Of a DNA stretch of 64,000 nt, positions 28,373-43,340 are shown piece by piece. The stretch is from Coleofasciculus sp. LEGE 07092. GTDB lineage: Bacteria; Cyanobacteriota; Cyanobacteriia; Cyanobacteriales; Coleofasciculaceae. The stretch's first letter is position 1; each line of letters begins with the position of its first letter. Below the pieces are notes generated by a model. It saw only the letters and a program-made list of their open reading frames with translations. It had not been told where the DNA came from and did not search any database. The position numbers were made by a program, and so were the translations under genes. The stretch spans positions 1 to 64,000 of the forward strand of contig NZ_JADEWY010000017.1 in assembly GCF_015207375.1 (NCBI RefSeq), given 5' to 3'.

Positions 28373-29239
28373 ATGACGAAAAACGGACTTTTCATCGGCA
28401 TGGTTACTTTGGATCTGATTTATCTGAGTCCCAAGCTTCCAGGTAACAATGAAAAAATTTCCGCATCGGATTACACCGTCTCCGCAGGCGGACCTGCAAC
28501 GAATGCGGCTGTCACCTTCAGCTATCTCGGCGATCGCGCTACAATTCTGGGTGCAGTTGGTACTCATGCCATTACACAACTGATTCGAGGGGACTTGGAG
28601 AGTCGGGGAGTAGCGATCGCTGACCTAAATCCTACCCTGAGAGAACCGCCACCCGTTTCTTCGATAATTGTCACCCAATCCACTGGCGAACGTGCTGTCA
28701 TTTCCATCAATGCCGCCAAGATTCAAGCCAGCCGCGACCAACTGCCTGCTACTATCGAGGCTGGGGTTGATTTAGTCATGATTGACGGTCATCAGATGGA
28801 GGTTAGTCGTGCGATCGCCCAATTCGCTAAAGCCAATAACATTCCCGTGGTGATTGACGGTGGGAGTTGGAAAACTGGGTTTGAAACGGTTTTGCCCTTT
28901 GTCGATTATGCCGTTTGTTCGGCTAATTTTTATCCGCCAGATTGCCACAGCCGAGCCAAAGTTTTTGCTTATCTTGAGACTATGGGAATTCCTCACATTG
29001 CCATTACCTGCGGTGAAAAACCCATTGAATACCTCAGTTTAGGAGAATCGGGTTACTTACCCGTGCCAGAAATTAAGGCGGTTGATACATTGGGGGCGGG
29101 GGACGTTTTTCATGGGGCTTTTTGTCATTTTATTCTCCGGCATAATTTTACGGATACTCTGGCAGCCGCCGCAGAGGTTGCGGCTCGTTCCTGTCAGTTT
29201 TTTGGTACTCGTCAGTGGATGCAATTTCAGTCCCTGTAG
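28373..29239 (+). CDS. PfkB-family carbohydrate kinase
   Basis: 288 residues, ribokinase fold. An N-terminal substrate-binding region has SAGGPATNAAVTFSYLGDRA (about 37-56). The C-terminal catalytic/anion-hole motif is DTLGAGDVFHGAFCHF (about 240-255), with Asp near 246 as base. It phosphorylates a sugar or nucleoside at a primary alcohol; the substrate cannot be assigned. ATG start, single gene, convergent with miaA. Confidence 0.9.
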   Translation: MTKNGLFIGMVTLDLIYLSPKLPGNNEKISASDYTVSAGGPATNAAVTFSYLGDRATILGAVGTHAITQLIRGDLESRGVAIADLNPTLREPPPVSSIIVTQSTGERAVISINAAKIQASRDQLPATIEAGVDLVMIDGHQMEVSRAIAQFAKANNIPVVIDGGSWKTGFETVLPFVDYAVCSANFYPPDCHSRAKVFAYLETMGIPHIAITCGEKPIEYLSLGESGYLPVPEIKAVDTLGAGDVFHGAFCHFILRHNFTDTLAAAAEVAARSCQFFGTRQWMQFQSL

Positions 29240-29259
29240 ATACATTTCATGAAACGTCA

Positions 29260-30255
29260 CTACTCTTCTATAAACTCCTGCACCCGCTTCCAAACCTTCT
29301 CTACTAAATCCGGACTATCTGCATCAAACCACTCAATTTCAGGATACGCCCGAAACCAAGTGCGCTGACGCTTGGCAAATTGTCGGGTGTGTAAAATCGT
29401 TAACTCTCTCGCCTCTAATAAAGAAATTTTACTGATCAGATATTGTTTTATTTCTCGATAACCCAGCGTATCGAGTAGCGGTAAATCCCAACCGTATTTT
29501 TTACATAAGGTTTCTACTTCTTCTACTAAACCTGCTACTATCATTTTTTCCGTTCGCTGTGCGATACGGTGAGTCAGCTTATCCAAATCCGTGCATTCCA
29601 AACCAATCTGAAGAATCGGATAGTCAGGAGGATTTTCTCCTTGCTGTTCTGAAATCGGGCATCCGGTGACATAATAGACTTCTAATGCCCGTAAGGTTCT
29701 GACTTCATCATTGGGGTGAATTTTTTCAGCCGCCGTTGGATCGACTTGGTGCAGGAAGGCGTAAAGCTGAGTTTGTCCAAGAGCCGAAAGTTGCGATCGC
29801 AATTCTAGATTAGGTGCCACTCTCGGAATTTTCAACCCCCGTACTACTGCTTTAATATACAAACCCGTACCTCCCACCAATAGAAGAGGCGGAGTAGGAG
29901 AGTGGGGGAGTGGGGGGGAGGTTATTAACGCTTGGGCTTGCTCTTGGTACTCTGCTACTGTTAGTGTTTCTGTCGGAGCGCAACTATCAATGAAGTAATG
30001 GGGCACTAACTGTTGTTCTGCCACGGAAGGCTTGGCAGTACCAATATCAAACTCCCGGTACACTTGACGGGAATCTGCACTTAAAATTATTGAACCCAAT
30101 CGCTGTGCCAATTCTAAAGCTAATCCTGATTTACCTGTAGCCGTGGCACCACAAACTACAATCAGTTTTGGGTTGGTAAGAGGACAGTGAAGCCGTTCCC
30201 TTGTCTCGTTGTCCCCTTCTCTTCCTTTCTTCCCCTCTTCCCCTATCGTTACCAT
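29260..30255 (-). CDS. miaA: tRNA dimethylallyltransferase MiaA
   Basis: 331 residues. The P-loop VVCGATATGKSGLALELAQ (about 33-51) is followed by the DSRQVYREFDIGTAKPS motif (about 60-75). LLLVGGTGLYIKAVVRG is near 123 and the C-terminal RQFAKRQRTWFR is near 305. It adds dimethylallyl to A37 of tRNAs that read UNN codons. The 25-30 residues before the P-loop are low-complexity and charged, so the true start may be internal. A short proline-rich insert (SPPLPHSPTPP) sits just before the LLLVGG strand. It is divergent from gyrB. Confidence 0.94.
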   Translation of the reverse strand: MVTIGEEGKKGREGDNETRERLHCPLTNPKLIVVCGATATGKSGLALELAQRLGSIILSADSRQVYREFDIGTAKPSVAEQQLVPHYFIDSCAPTETLTVAEYQEQAQALITSPPLPHSPTPPLLLVGGTGLYIKAVVRGLKIPRVAPNLELRSQLSALGQTQLYAFLHQVDPTAAEKIHPNDEVRTLRALEVYYVTGCPISEQQGENPPDYPILQIGLECTDLDKLTHRIAQRTEKMIVAGLVEEVETLCKKYGWDLPLLDTLGYREIKQYLISKISLLEARELTILHTRQFAKRQRTWFRAYPEIEWFDADSPDLVEKVWKRVQEFIEE

Positions 30256-30380
30256 TGGATGGGTCTATCCCCTTTACAAACACCCCTTCAGACTGCTCTG
30301 TGGTCGCCTATAAGCCTTTTGTGTTAGAATTTTTGAGTGTTTTGCCATTTTGAGGCATCAAAACGGCTCAAAGCTCATAG

Positions 30381-33974
<3,594 letters not shown>

Positions 33975-33992
33975 GTCTCTTGGTAACACGGC

Positions 33993-34021
33993 GTAAGGGT
34001 TACGATATATCGTACCCTTAC
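33993..34021 (+). terminator. hairpin downstream of gyrB
   Basis: GTAAGGGT and ACCCTTAC arms with an inner ACGAT/ATCGT stem lie 19 bases past the gyrB stop. The stem is strong with one bulged T and only a short A/T tail. It could serve both convergent genes. Confidence 0.5.
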
Positions 34022-34056
34022 AAATCCTGCCGATAAGACCGCTCAATCAATTGACA

Positions 34057-35091
34057 TTATTGCTTCGCATTCTTATGTTTTTTGGACTGTTGCCGTTTAA
34101 AGAAAGCACCAAATCCTAACGCCATACCGGAACCCAGAACGGTTAGCGGTTCTGGAACAGCTTCTGGATCAGGCAAATTTCCGTCAAATACTACCGGAGT
34201 TCCTCCATTATTCGGAGCAACCATATGGTATTCTCCACTTCCCGTAATTGACTTGGCAATCATTTGCCCATTAATATGACCATTTGAGAACTCATTGTAC
34301 TGAGCCAACGGAGCTAAAACGCTGCCTTGCCAAGACAAACCTGTAGAGTTTAGCTGTGTTGCCTCGACAAAGTTGAATAGAACCCGGTTAGCGCCAGCGC
34401 CATTGGGATTACCATTGAGATTCATTTGAAACCCATTCTTGAGATCGAAGAGGTTACCTGTTACGTTAACCAACACCGTCGAGTCCTCAGCAAAATTAAT
34501 ATTCAAACCATTTGCAGAGTCGAAAATGGATGCATCAAGTTCAAAAACGTTTAAGTCTGAACTGGTACCATTTAGGTTGAGCGTACCAAAGTTATTCTGG
34601 GCTGTGCTGTTGGTGGCTATGCCCCCCAATTGGGCTGAATAATTCTTGTAGAATTGCGCAGCTTCCGTGAAGTTAATGGGATTTCCTGATTTTAACGTGC
34701 CATTGGGAATACTAGGTGAGCTAACAACATTACCACCTACCACCACATCACCGACAAATACCTGACCCCCACTATAGTTTAATTCGCCACCAACGACTAG
34801 AGTGTCACCTGCACCGTTAGCTGGTAACTGGCTCGCTGTCCCAAAATTAGTCAGTGTCGCATTTCTACCAACGGCTACCCTACCATGAGCATCCGTATTG
34901 TAAGCGTTCATATCTTCAAAGACGAAGACATTAAAGTTTTGAGCTAGACCTTTCAAACTGCCAGCTTGAGCAGGAATAGACAAGCTAAGTGCTGCGGTGG
35001 CTCCTAAAACTGTGCTAGCACCGACAATGGCAATTTTTTTTAAATTGTTGTTCATTTTTTTAGCAGTGGAGATGATTAACCGATCGAGCAT
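34057..35091 (-). CDS. choice-of-anchor A family PEP-CTERM protein
   Basis: 344 residues. A signal peptide (about 15-43, ending PAQAG) is followed by a choice-of-anchor A domain (about 45-300) with LAQNFNVFVFEDMNAYNTDA and HGRVAVGRNATL. The domain closes with NGHINGQMIAKSITGSGEYH. The C-terminus is PEAVPEPLTVLG, a hydrophobic helix and a basic tail: a PEP-CTERM exosortase signal. Probably a surface or matrix protein. The first residues before MNNNLKKIAIVG may not be translated (alternative ATG near 35055). Second PEP-CTERM protein in the window. Confidence 0.88.
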   Translation of the reverse strand: MLDRLIISTAKKMNNNLKKIAIVGASTVLGATAALSLSIPAQAGSLKGLAQNFNVFVFEDMNAYNTDAHGRVAVGRNATLTNFGTASQLPANGAGDTLVVGGELNYSGGQVFVGDVVVGGNVVSSPSIPNGTLKSGNPINFTEAAQFYKNYSAQLGGIATNSTAQNNFGTLNLNGTSSDLNVFELDASIFDSANGLNINFAEDSTVLVNVTGNLFDLKNGFQMNLNGNPNGAGANRVLFNFVEATQLNSTGLSWQGSVLAPLAQYNEFSNGHINGQMIAKSITGSGEYHMVAPNNGGTPVVFDGNLPDPEAVPEPLTVLGSGMALGFGAFFKRQQSKKHKNAKQ

Positions 35092-35408
35092 TTGTTCTGA
35101 TCATACTTTTTTGTCAATAGAAGTTAGGTAAAGTTTGTATAAAGATTTACCCGATACTTTATGATTTTTTGATAAAAATACTCAACCAGTTACTTTAGTT
35201 ACTTTGATCAGTATTAAGGTTTCACGAAGATTTCCCAAAACTTGATGAAGATTTGATGAAGAAACTCACTTATGCTTTGAGAAGAGTGAGCGCGCTGTAA
35301 CCAACAGCGAGTTCATTGAAACTTTCTGAAAACCCGCACTCGAGAATGAAGTAATAAAGGGAAGAGGCTTGATTGTCTCATTCCCCATTCCCCATTCCTA
35401 ATCCCTTT
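35092..35408. other. intergenic region, no gene seen
   Basis: 317 bases between the divergent PEP-CTERM and kinase genes. Contains direct CCCCATT repeats next to the kinase start. No RNA or clear promoter is recognised. Confidence 0.5.
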
Positions 35409-36838
<1,430 letters not shown>

Positions 36839-36864
36839 GTCACCATAACACCTAGTCATTAATT

Positions 36865-38229
36865 ATGCTCAAAAATTCACAACTTCTCCATGGACGCTAT
36901 CAACTCCAAACCCGACTGGGGCAGAATGCAGGGCGTCAAACCTGGCTAGCACTAGACGTGAGTCAGTCCCCATCCCAACCCGTTATTGTAAAATTACTAG
37001 CATTTAATCCCCAGATGCATTGGGATGAACTGAAACTGTTTGAACGGGAAGCTCAAGTTCTTAAACATCTCAACCATTCCCGAATTCCTCGCTATCTTGA
37101 TTATTTTTCAGTTGATCAGCAAGCGGGTGAGGGTTTACCTTGGTTTGGGTTGGTACAGGAATTTCTTACGGGGGACTCTATACAAACGTTATTGGATCGG
37201 GGTAAACGATTTACAGAAAAGGAAGTTTGTCAAATTGCCACCAGCGTCTTAGACATTCTAATTTACCTCCACGAACTCTCACCACCAGTCTTGCACCGGG
37301 ATATCAAACCCAGTAACCTCATTTTAGATAGTGACGGGCAAGTTTACTTAGTCGATTTTGGCGCAGTCCAAGACCGAGCTACGGCTGAAGGTGTTACGTT
37401 TACAGTTGTTGGGACTAACGGCTATGCCCCACCCGAACAGCTTTGGGGACGGGCAGTACCCGCTTCCGATTTGTATGCGCTGGGTGCTACGTTGATTCAC
37501 TTGTTAACGGGTATTTCGCCAGCCGATTTGCCTCAGCGCCAAATGCGTATTCAATTTAGCGACAAGGTTAGCCTGACGCCCAATTTTGTCCAATGGCTAG
37601 AAATTCTCACAGAACCCGCCCCGGAACGACGATTTAACTCAGCCCGTCAAGCACTTCTTGCTCTGGAAACTTGTAAAAAATCAAACTCGGTTGGCAGGCA
37701 AGCCAGTCAGTCAGCTATAAGTTCAGTTCGGTATGGTCGTCTGTTTTGCTTAGTATCAATGCAGCTCATTATTGTTGGTGCTTTCGTTTGGATACATTTT
37801 AGGATGTTTGGAGGAGCCTATAAAGCTAAACAATCAGAAGCGAAAACCTATATTGGCTCGATGAACCGTGCCCAACAAGCTTACTATTTAGAAAACAATA
37901 CCTTTTCCAATTCCATTCCAGAGCTTGAACTCGGCATTTCCACTCAAACTGCAAACTACAACTATTCAACTCATGCCAAGGCTAAAGCTGTATTCAACTA
38001 TGCTATATCTCAGCGATCTGACGTCAAGAGCTATGTAGGAGGAGTCTTTTTAGTACCTGTGACTGAATTGTATTCTTCAACGGCTGAGAAGGGAATGACA
38101 ACGATTTCCATCCTGTGCGAAGCGAACAAGCGAGGTATAACGACACCTCCACCGCCAACCTATGATAATGGAACACTGAGTTGCAGTCCTGGGACAACGG
38201 ATTATCTCGATAAGCAGGAGATAAATTGA
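36865..38229 (+). CDS. serine/threonine kinase fused to pilin-like domain
   Basis: 454 residues. The kinase domain (about 8-265) with VLHRDIKPSNLILDSDGQ and VDFGAVQ is close to kinase 1. One transmembrane helix (about 291-313) follows. The C-terminal 140 residues resemble the type IV pilin-like GH domain: SEAKTYIGSMNRAQQAYYLE and NTFSNSIPELELGI, with a Cys pair (SILCEAN and LSCSPG). The pilin-like part would sit outside the cytosol and could sense or bind something. No prepilin cleavage site is seen; the kinase-side helix replaces it. Confidence 0.87.
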   Translation: MLKNSQLLHGRYQLQTRLGQNAGRQTWLALDVSQSPSQPVIVKLLAFNPQMHWDELKLFEREAQVLKHLNHSRIPRYLDYFSVDQQAGEGLPWFGLVQEFLTGDSIQTLLDRGKRFTEKEVCQIATSVLDILIYLHELSPPVLHRDIKPSNLILDSDGQVYLVDFGAVQDRATAEGVTFTVVGTNGYAPPEQLWGRAVPASDLYALGATLIHLLTGISPADLPQRQMRIQFSDKVSLTPNFVQWLEILTEPAPERRFNSARQALLALETCKKSNSVGRQASQSAISSVRYGRLFCLVSMQLIIVGAFVWIHFRMFGGAYKAKQSEAKTYIGSMNRAQQAYYLENNTFSNSIPELELGISTQTANYNYSTHAKAKAVFNYAISQRSDVKSYVGGVFLVPVTELYSSTAEKGMTTISILCEANKRGITTPPPPTYDNGTLSCSPGTTDYLDKQEIN

Positions 38230-38357
38230 GACTTTATTCCCTATTCCCCACTCCCGTTCGGCTAAACGCTCACGGCAAAGCCCACTCCCTACTCCCGAAT
38301 ATCTGTGGAAGTTCTAGCTAGATTAGAAGAATGAGTCCCTAAGGAATCTATGCTAAG

Positions 38358-39548
38358 ATGCTGCAACTCGAACAGGTATTACGCGATCGCTACCAGCTCA
38401 AGCAAAAACTAAGTTCCAATCCCCGGCGTCAAACATGGCTGGCAGACGATCTAGCGATGTCACCCCCTCAACCCGTTATTGTTAAACTGCTGGCATTTGG
38501 GGGTGAGGTGCAATGGGAAGATTTGAGATTGTTTGAGCGGGAAGCACAAGTTCTCAAACAGCTCGATCATTGTCGAATTCCCAAGTATTGCGATTATTTC
38601 CACATTGATGAGCGATCGCTCTGGTTTGGCTTAGTCCAAGAATACATTCCCGGTATCTCACTCAAAGAGCTGCTGGTGCAGGGCAAGCGCTTCACCGAAC
38701 CGGAAATTCGCCAAATTGCAGTCGAAATCCTGAATATCCTCCAGTTTCTCCATCAGCTTAATCCGGCAGTACTGCATCGGGATATTAAGCCCAGCAACTT
38801 AATTTGGGGAGAGGATGAATGCATTTACTTAGTGGATTTTGGGGCAGTGCAGGATCGGGCAGCAACGGAAGGTGCAACCTTTACCGTAGTGGGAACTTAC
38901 GGATACGCACCGATGGAACAGTTTGGGGGTAGGGCAGTTCCAGCATCTGATCTTTACGCCTTGGGAGCCACATTGGTTCACTTACTCACCGGTACGGCTC
39001 CGGCTGACTTGCCGCAGCGGAATTTGCGGATTTGCTTTGAAAATCAAGTGAGTCTCAGTCCCAGCTTGGTAAACTGGCTTGGCAAGCTGATCGAACCTGC
39101 CCCAGAGGAACGATTTAAGAGTGCGGCTGAGGCTATTTCAGCATTGGAATACGGCATGGGCATGACACTGAACAGGAGGGTTGTCAGAAGAGAGCTAATC
39201 CCCTTTGAGAATAACTCTGGGCAGGGTAATTTATTCGACCCGGTGGTGTCGGTACCCGATGAAATTAAGGGGTGGAATTGGGGAGCGTTTCTGCTATCTG
39301 GGTTTTGGCCCTTTACCAATCACGTTTGGCTGGGACTGCTATCGTGGGTGCCGCAAGTGGGTTGGTTGATGGCAATCGCAATGGGAGCCAAGGGTAACGA
39401 ATGGGCATGGAAAAGCCGTCGTTGGAACAGTATTGAGCAGTTTAAAGCCCATCAACGGGGTTGGGCGATCGCCGGAATTCTCTTGGGAATACCGATAAGT
39501 CTGATGATGTGGTTACTCGTGTTTTTCTTTATCGCCCATGGTTTTTGA
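38358..39548 (+). CDS. serine/threonine protein kinase 3 of tandem array
   Basis: 396 residues. The kinase domain (about 8-265) has VLHRDIKPSNLIWGEDECIY and VDFGAVQ, and YGYAPMEQFGGRAVPASD ends the activation segment. The C-terminal domain (about 300-396) is a small membrane module: IKGWNWGAFLLSGFWPF, then two hydrophobic segments around GAKGNEWAWKSRRWNS and a final helix. This module is also known attached to other bacterial membrane proteins. All three kinases share the N-terminal RYQL start and degenerate glycine loop but differ after the kinase, so the array grew by duplication followed by tail swapping. Confidence 0.88.
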   Translation: MLQLEQVLRDRYQLKQKLSSNPRRQTWLADDLAMSPPQPVIVKLLAFGGEVQWEDLRLFEREAQVLKQLDHCRIPKYCDYFHIDERSLWFGLVQEYIPGISLKELLVQGKRFTEPEIRQIAVEILNILQFLHQLNPAVLHRDIKPSNLIWGEDECIYLVDFGAVQDRAATEGATFTVVGTYGYAPMEQFGGRAVPASDLYALGATLVHLLTGTAPADLPQRNLRICFENQVSLSPSLVNWLGKLIEPAPEERFKSAAEAISALEYGMGMTLNRRVVRRELIPFENNSGQGNLFDPVVSVPDEIKGWNWGAFLLSGFWPFTNHVWLGLLSWVPQVGWLMAIAMGAKGNEWAWKSRRWNSIEQFKAHQRGWAIAGILLGIPISLMMWLLVFFFIAHGF

Positions 39549-39585
39549 GGCACTTTTGTCCTTCTGTCTTCTTTACAACCCGCTT

Positions 39586-41781
39586 TCAGACTACCTCAGC
39601 CGCCAAATCTACTGAGGCATGAACCAATGTCAACAGTGGACCCGTCTGCTCATTACCATTCACGGCTAAGTCACTGTGACACAAGTATAGCCGTTGTCCA
39701 ACTCGACCGAATAAATCTCGTAAAATCCGCTGCAAGCGCTCCTCATCCGCTTTAATTTTATCCTCCTCCGTTAAAGGGCGTCCTGACCAATCTTTGAGAA
39801 ATAACGGGGCAGCAAACAGGGTGGCAGCACCGCCGATACTCCAGAGATGAGAACCAGCATCGAGCCAAAAATGCCAGGGATGGAAGCTGCGATAGGCGCG
39901 ATATTGAAAGATGGTGGCTAGGGTGACGCCATTATGGGCTACGGCGGGAAGACGACGGACGGGGTAGGGATTGGCCGTAATCGTGCCGCAACGCAGCAGT
40001 TGAATAAATTGGGCAATGGTGGTGTGGGCGGGGGCATTCCTTCTGATGCTTGTAATTGGGGTAATAGTCTCCCCCTCTCTTAAGGAAACTTTTCGTAAGC
40101 GTCCGTCTACCTCCCAGTAATGTTGGGCAGTTTCCATGAGTTCCCGCAGTGCCGCGAGTTGCTCATAGGGCAGGTGGCTGCCATTCCACAAAAATTTCTG
40201 AATGGCTCGGTCGAGAACGGCGACGCAGGAGGGAACTAGACGCTGTTGCTGTTGTTCTCGCTGCACCTCCAGCCATTCCACGATTTCCGTGTAAGCCGTT
40301 GTTGCCCGATGTCCCAACCTATCCCAACGGGCAAAGGTTTCTACAGACAACAAGCGGGGGTGTTCGGGGTCGGGGGAATAGCAGTGATCGACGAGTAAAC
40401 CGGCTCGTACAGGATCAATGTAGGGAGTGGAAAGTGGGGAATTTTCAGGTGTTTCTGTCGATAGTTCGGGTTTTCGACTGAGGATGACTAGCATTTCTGC
40501 GATCGCGTCTCGGTCTACCAAGCGCCCCAAACCCGGATAAACTAGAGCCAGTAAGGTTAATAATGCCCGAATCATTGGGGAGCTAATTAGGGGACGCTGG
40601 TCGTTGAGGGGTTCTACAGGTATGCCTTGGCTGGTGAGAATTTCGGTGAGGGTGTAGCGAGCGATCGCATCTAAACCGGGCGCAATAATAGCAATATCAG
40701 CAGGTTGTACTTGCCCTAACTTCACGGCTTCTACAATTGCCCCAGCCGTTTGCCGCAGCAGTTGGGCGCGGGAGGTGGTTTGAATCGATTGTACGGTTTC
40801 CGGCAAACCGGATAGAACGATGGGGTCGCTAATGAATTCAATCGCCAAACTCGATAACTCTTCTGCCAAAGAGTCATTCCCTGAACCTGTCAGGGTTTCC
40901 ACTTGGCAGCGAGATGCTAATCCTGCCAGATAATTAGGGTCAGCATTTAAACCCAATCGCACTTCACCGTCTTGATTGTAGCTAAAGGCTCCCACTGCAC
41001 CTTGATCTAAGAGAATCTCGAATAAGTCACGAGCGATCGCAGGATAATCATCCACATCATCTGCTAAAACTGCTCGATAGCGCTGGCTCAAGTATTCTAG
41101 GTAGGTTGAGTCAGATAAGAGTTCGTGCCAGTACAGTTCGCAAATAATACCGTAAGTCAGCAATCCCCGCTCCAAGCACCAGTGCCGCCAGTCTAACAGC
41201 AGTTGTCCGATAGACTGCCAGAGTTCTGGTGTCTTTTCCAGTTCTACCACTCCTTCTGCGAGAATACTGGGAATGTCTTCAACTGGTGTCCCACTCACGG
41301 CGGCTAACTGGAATAAGTCCAGGAGGCGGCGCACTCGCACGGATTCGTTCGCACCCGGTAGCTGGAGAAGATCATTATCCAGGTTGTCGCGCCATAATTG
41401 AGTGGCTAACTCCTGCTCAGTTTCTGGGCGCAACCGTACTGGAAATTGCGCCCTCAGATTCAGCCGCTTGATGATCAAGGGCCAAAATAACATCACTTCA
41501 TCCTGAAAAAAACCCAATGGCGTCTTGCAAAGCACCGGATACCGCCCCTGTAGCGCTGCCGTGAGGCGATCGGCAAAACTCCGGCGATTATCGTCATTCG
41601 CAGCCAAAACTAAGATAGCGGGTGCCATTTGGCGATCGCGCCAAGTCCTGCGTGGGGTTGAGCGAGATAGCTGAGGCGATCGTCCCAATCCCGCTTCCAC
41701 CCATTGACAAAACTGAGCAACAAGTCGAGCCGTTTTGCCGCTGCGAGTCGAGCCGACAATCCAGAGCGAAGTGAGAAGCAT
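39586..41781 (-). CDS. UvrD-like helicase/recombinase family protein
   Basis: 731 residues from the ATG at 41781, which begins MLLTSLWIVGSTRSGKTARL; upstream codons to 41904 look spurious. Walker A is GSTRSGKT (about 10-17). VLADDVDDYPAIARDLFE (about 240) is a Walker B-like DExx variant (ADDVD), and a C-terminal RLYLCHSDLAVNG resembles helicase motif VI. This is the cyanobacterial 'recombinase family' related to the RecB/UvrD superfamily 1. A role in DNA repair or recombination is probable but not demonstrated. It is divergent from pxcA. Confidence 0.75.
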   Translation of the reverse strand: MLLTSLWIVGSTRSGKTARLVAQFCQWVEAGLGRSPQLSRSTPRRTWRDRQMAPAILVLAANDDNRRSFADRLTAALQGRYPVLCKTPLGFFQDEVMLFWPLIIKRLNLRAQFPVRLRPETEQELATQLWRDNLDNDLLQLPGANESVRVRRLLDLFQLAAVSGTPVEDIPSILAEGVVELEKTPELWQSIGQLLLDWRHWCLERGLLTYGIICELYWHELLSDSTYLEYLSQRYRAVLADDVDDYPAIARDLFEILLDQGAVGAFSYNQDGEVRLGLNADPNYLAGLASRCQVETLTGSGNDSLAEELSSLAIEFISDPIVLSGLPETVQSIQTTSRAQLLRQTAGAIVEAVKLGQVQPADIAIIAPGLDAIARYTLTEILTSQGIPVEPLNDQRPLISSPMIRALLTLLALVYPGLGRLVDRDAIAEMLVILSRKPELSTETPENSPLSTPYIDPVRAGLLVDHCYSPDPEHPRLLSVETFARWDRLGHRATTAYTEIVEWLEVQREQQQQRLVPSCVAVLDRAIQKFLWNGSHLPYEQLAALRELMETAQHYWEVDGRLRKVSLREGETITPITSIRRNAPAHTTIAQFIQLLRCGTITANPYPVRRLPAVAHNGVTLATIFQYRAYRSFHPWHFWLDAGSHLWSIGGAATLFAAPLFLKDWSGRPLTEEDKIKADEERLQRILRDLFGRVGQRLYLCHSDLAVNGNEQTGPLLTLVHASVDLAAEVV

Positions 41782-41903
41782 GAATTTTCCTTTAGTTAAA
41801 TCTGCTAACATACCACAATAAACAGGAATTAAAGCTTCTGGCAGTCCGACAAGCCAGAACTCGTTGGTAGTGTTTTTTCTTGAATGAGATATTAGCTGTT
41901 TCA

Positions 41904-43271
41904 ATGAAGCTACAAGCTATTTTTCGTCTTGCCAATCAATGGTTCTCTGATACACCGGACAGAGCATTAGATCAAGCATACAGAGCGGCTTTAATGATTA
42001 AAGCCATTGAAGATGAGCATTTTAATGGTCAAAAAATATCGGCTGATTCCAGTAACTATAGTGACAGTGTTTTATCATATTTCGATGCTGACTTAAACAA
42101 ATATTTAAAAACCATTAAGGTCAGACTTACAGAATTTAGAGCGTATCGGTCTGTCTTTAATAATTTGAATTCTCAAGGGGTTGAGACTCTCAATGGAGAG
42201 ACAATGACTAATTTTGGACGATACGAGCCAGTTGATTTAAGTGAAAAACAGTCGATTATTGTTGAAAAATTAGATTTCATCGATAAGATACTCAGAAAAT
42301 ATTCACCTCGTCCCCAATTGAAACGATCAGTTTCACTAATCCCGCTATCGCAAACCGATGTTATTAAATCTAATTCTAAGCAAGTGGCTGGTAATAATTT
42401 TAGAAATGATTCTCGCTCTTGGCAAGACGATAGGAATGTCAACGGAGATCCCCTGGAAAAGATTGAAACCATCTCTGATAAAACTGGAGTAGTTCCTCGC
42501 TCGATTTTAAGGACAGTCAGCAGACTTCAGCGAGAATTAGACCCTAAAGCTGAAGAAGAAGTCGTTAAAAAATTTCGCAGCTCTAGAGATAAAACCTTAA
42601 TTTCTATTAAATTTATCCTGACTTTAATCATTGTTCCTATTTTAACTCAACAGGTGACTAAAACCTTCTTAATTAGTCCACTTGTTGAAAACTTTAGGCG
42701 TGAACCAGAAGCCACCATCTTTTTAAATATAGATATGGAAGAAGAGGCGTTGAGTGAGTTACATAGATTTGAAGAAGAACTACACTTCAAAAGTATGCTA
42801 GGACTCACTCCTAAACTGTCAGAGGAAGCACTGAAAGAACAAGTTAAAGAAAAAGCAGGTGAACTGGCAGAAGAATATCGCAGTCGCAGTTCTAATGCTA
42901 TTAAAAATATTTTTGCAGACCTTTTTTCTTTATTAGCGTTTGCATTAGTAATTGTTAATAGCAAACCAGATTTGGCTATTTTAAAATCCTTTATGGATGA
43001 TATTGTCTACGGCTTGAGCGATAGTGCCAAAGCCTTTATCATTATTTTGTTTACGGATATGTTTGTGGGGTTCCACTCACCCCACGGATGGGAAGTCATT
43101 CTTGAAGCAGTTTCCCGACATCTGGGAATACCTGAAAGTCGGGACTTCATCTTTTTGTTTATTGCCACGTTTCCCGTGATCTTAGATTCCGTGATTAAAT
43201 ATTGGATTTTCCGCTACTTAAATCGGATATCTCCTTCAGCGGTGGCTACTTATCGGAATATGAATGAGTAA
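41904..43271 (+). CDS. pxcA: proton extrusion protein PxcA (CemA family)
   Basis: 455 residues from ATG 41904; a TTG at 41880 is in frame but less likely. A soluble N-terminal region (about 1-230) opens FRLANQWFSDTPDRALDQAY. The CemA-like membrane domain follows (from about 235), with helices around FILTLIIVPILTQQV, NIFADLFSLLAFALVIVNSK, SAKAFIIILFTDMFVGFHSP and FLFIATFPVILDSVIKYWIF. PxcA is needed for light-induced Na+-dependent H+ extrusion and inorganic-carbon uptake in cyanobacteria. The GFHSPHGWE motif is the strongest family mark. Plus-strand single gene. Confidence 0.93.
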   Translation: MKLQAIFRLANQWFSDTPDRALDQAYRAALMIKAIEDEHFNGQKISADSSNYSDSVLSYFDADLNKYLKTIKVRLTEFRAYRSVFNNLNSQGVETLNGETMTNFGRYEPVDLSEKQSIIVEKLDFIDKILRKYSPRPQLKRSVSLIPLSQTDVIKSNSKQVAGNNFRNDSRSWQDDRNVNGDPLEKIETISDKTGVVPRSILRTVSRLQRELDPKAEEEVVKKFRSSRDKTLISIKFILTLIIVPILTQQVTKTFLISPLVENFRREPEATIFLNIDMEEEALSELHRFEEELHFKSMLGLTPKLSEEALKEQVKEKAGELAEEYRSRSSNAIKNIFADLFSLLAFALVIVNSKPDLAILKSFMDDIVYGLSDSAKAFIIILFTDMFVGFHSPHGWEVILEAVSRHLGIPESRDFIFLFIATFPVILDSVIKYWIFRYLNRISPSAVATYRNMNE

Positions 43272-43340
43272 GAAGTTCAGAATTTGATTACTTAATTACC
43301 TACTAATCCACTCTAGCAAATAGCTTAATTGTTGGTTTAG

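Noticed and set aside
30322-30330. Extended -10 (TGTTAGAAT) for gyrB
   Set aside because: No acceptable -35 at 16-18 bases upstream; too weak to list as a promoter.
35309-35324. 16-base identity (GAGTTCATTGAAACTT) with the gyrB 3' end at 33921-33936
   Set aside because: Could be a duplicated gyrB tail (EFIET), but flanking sequence does not match and one 16-mer is too little evidence.
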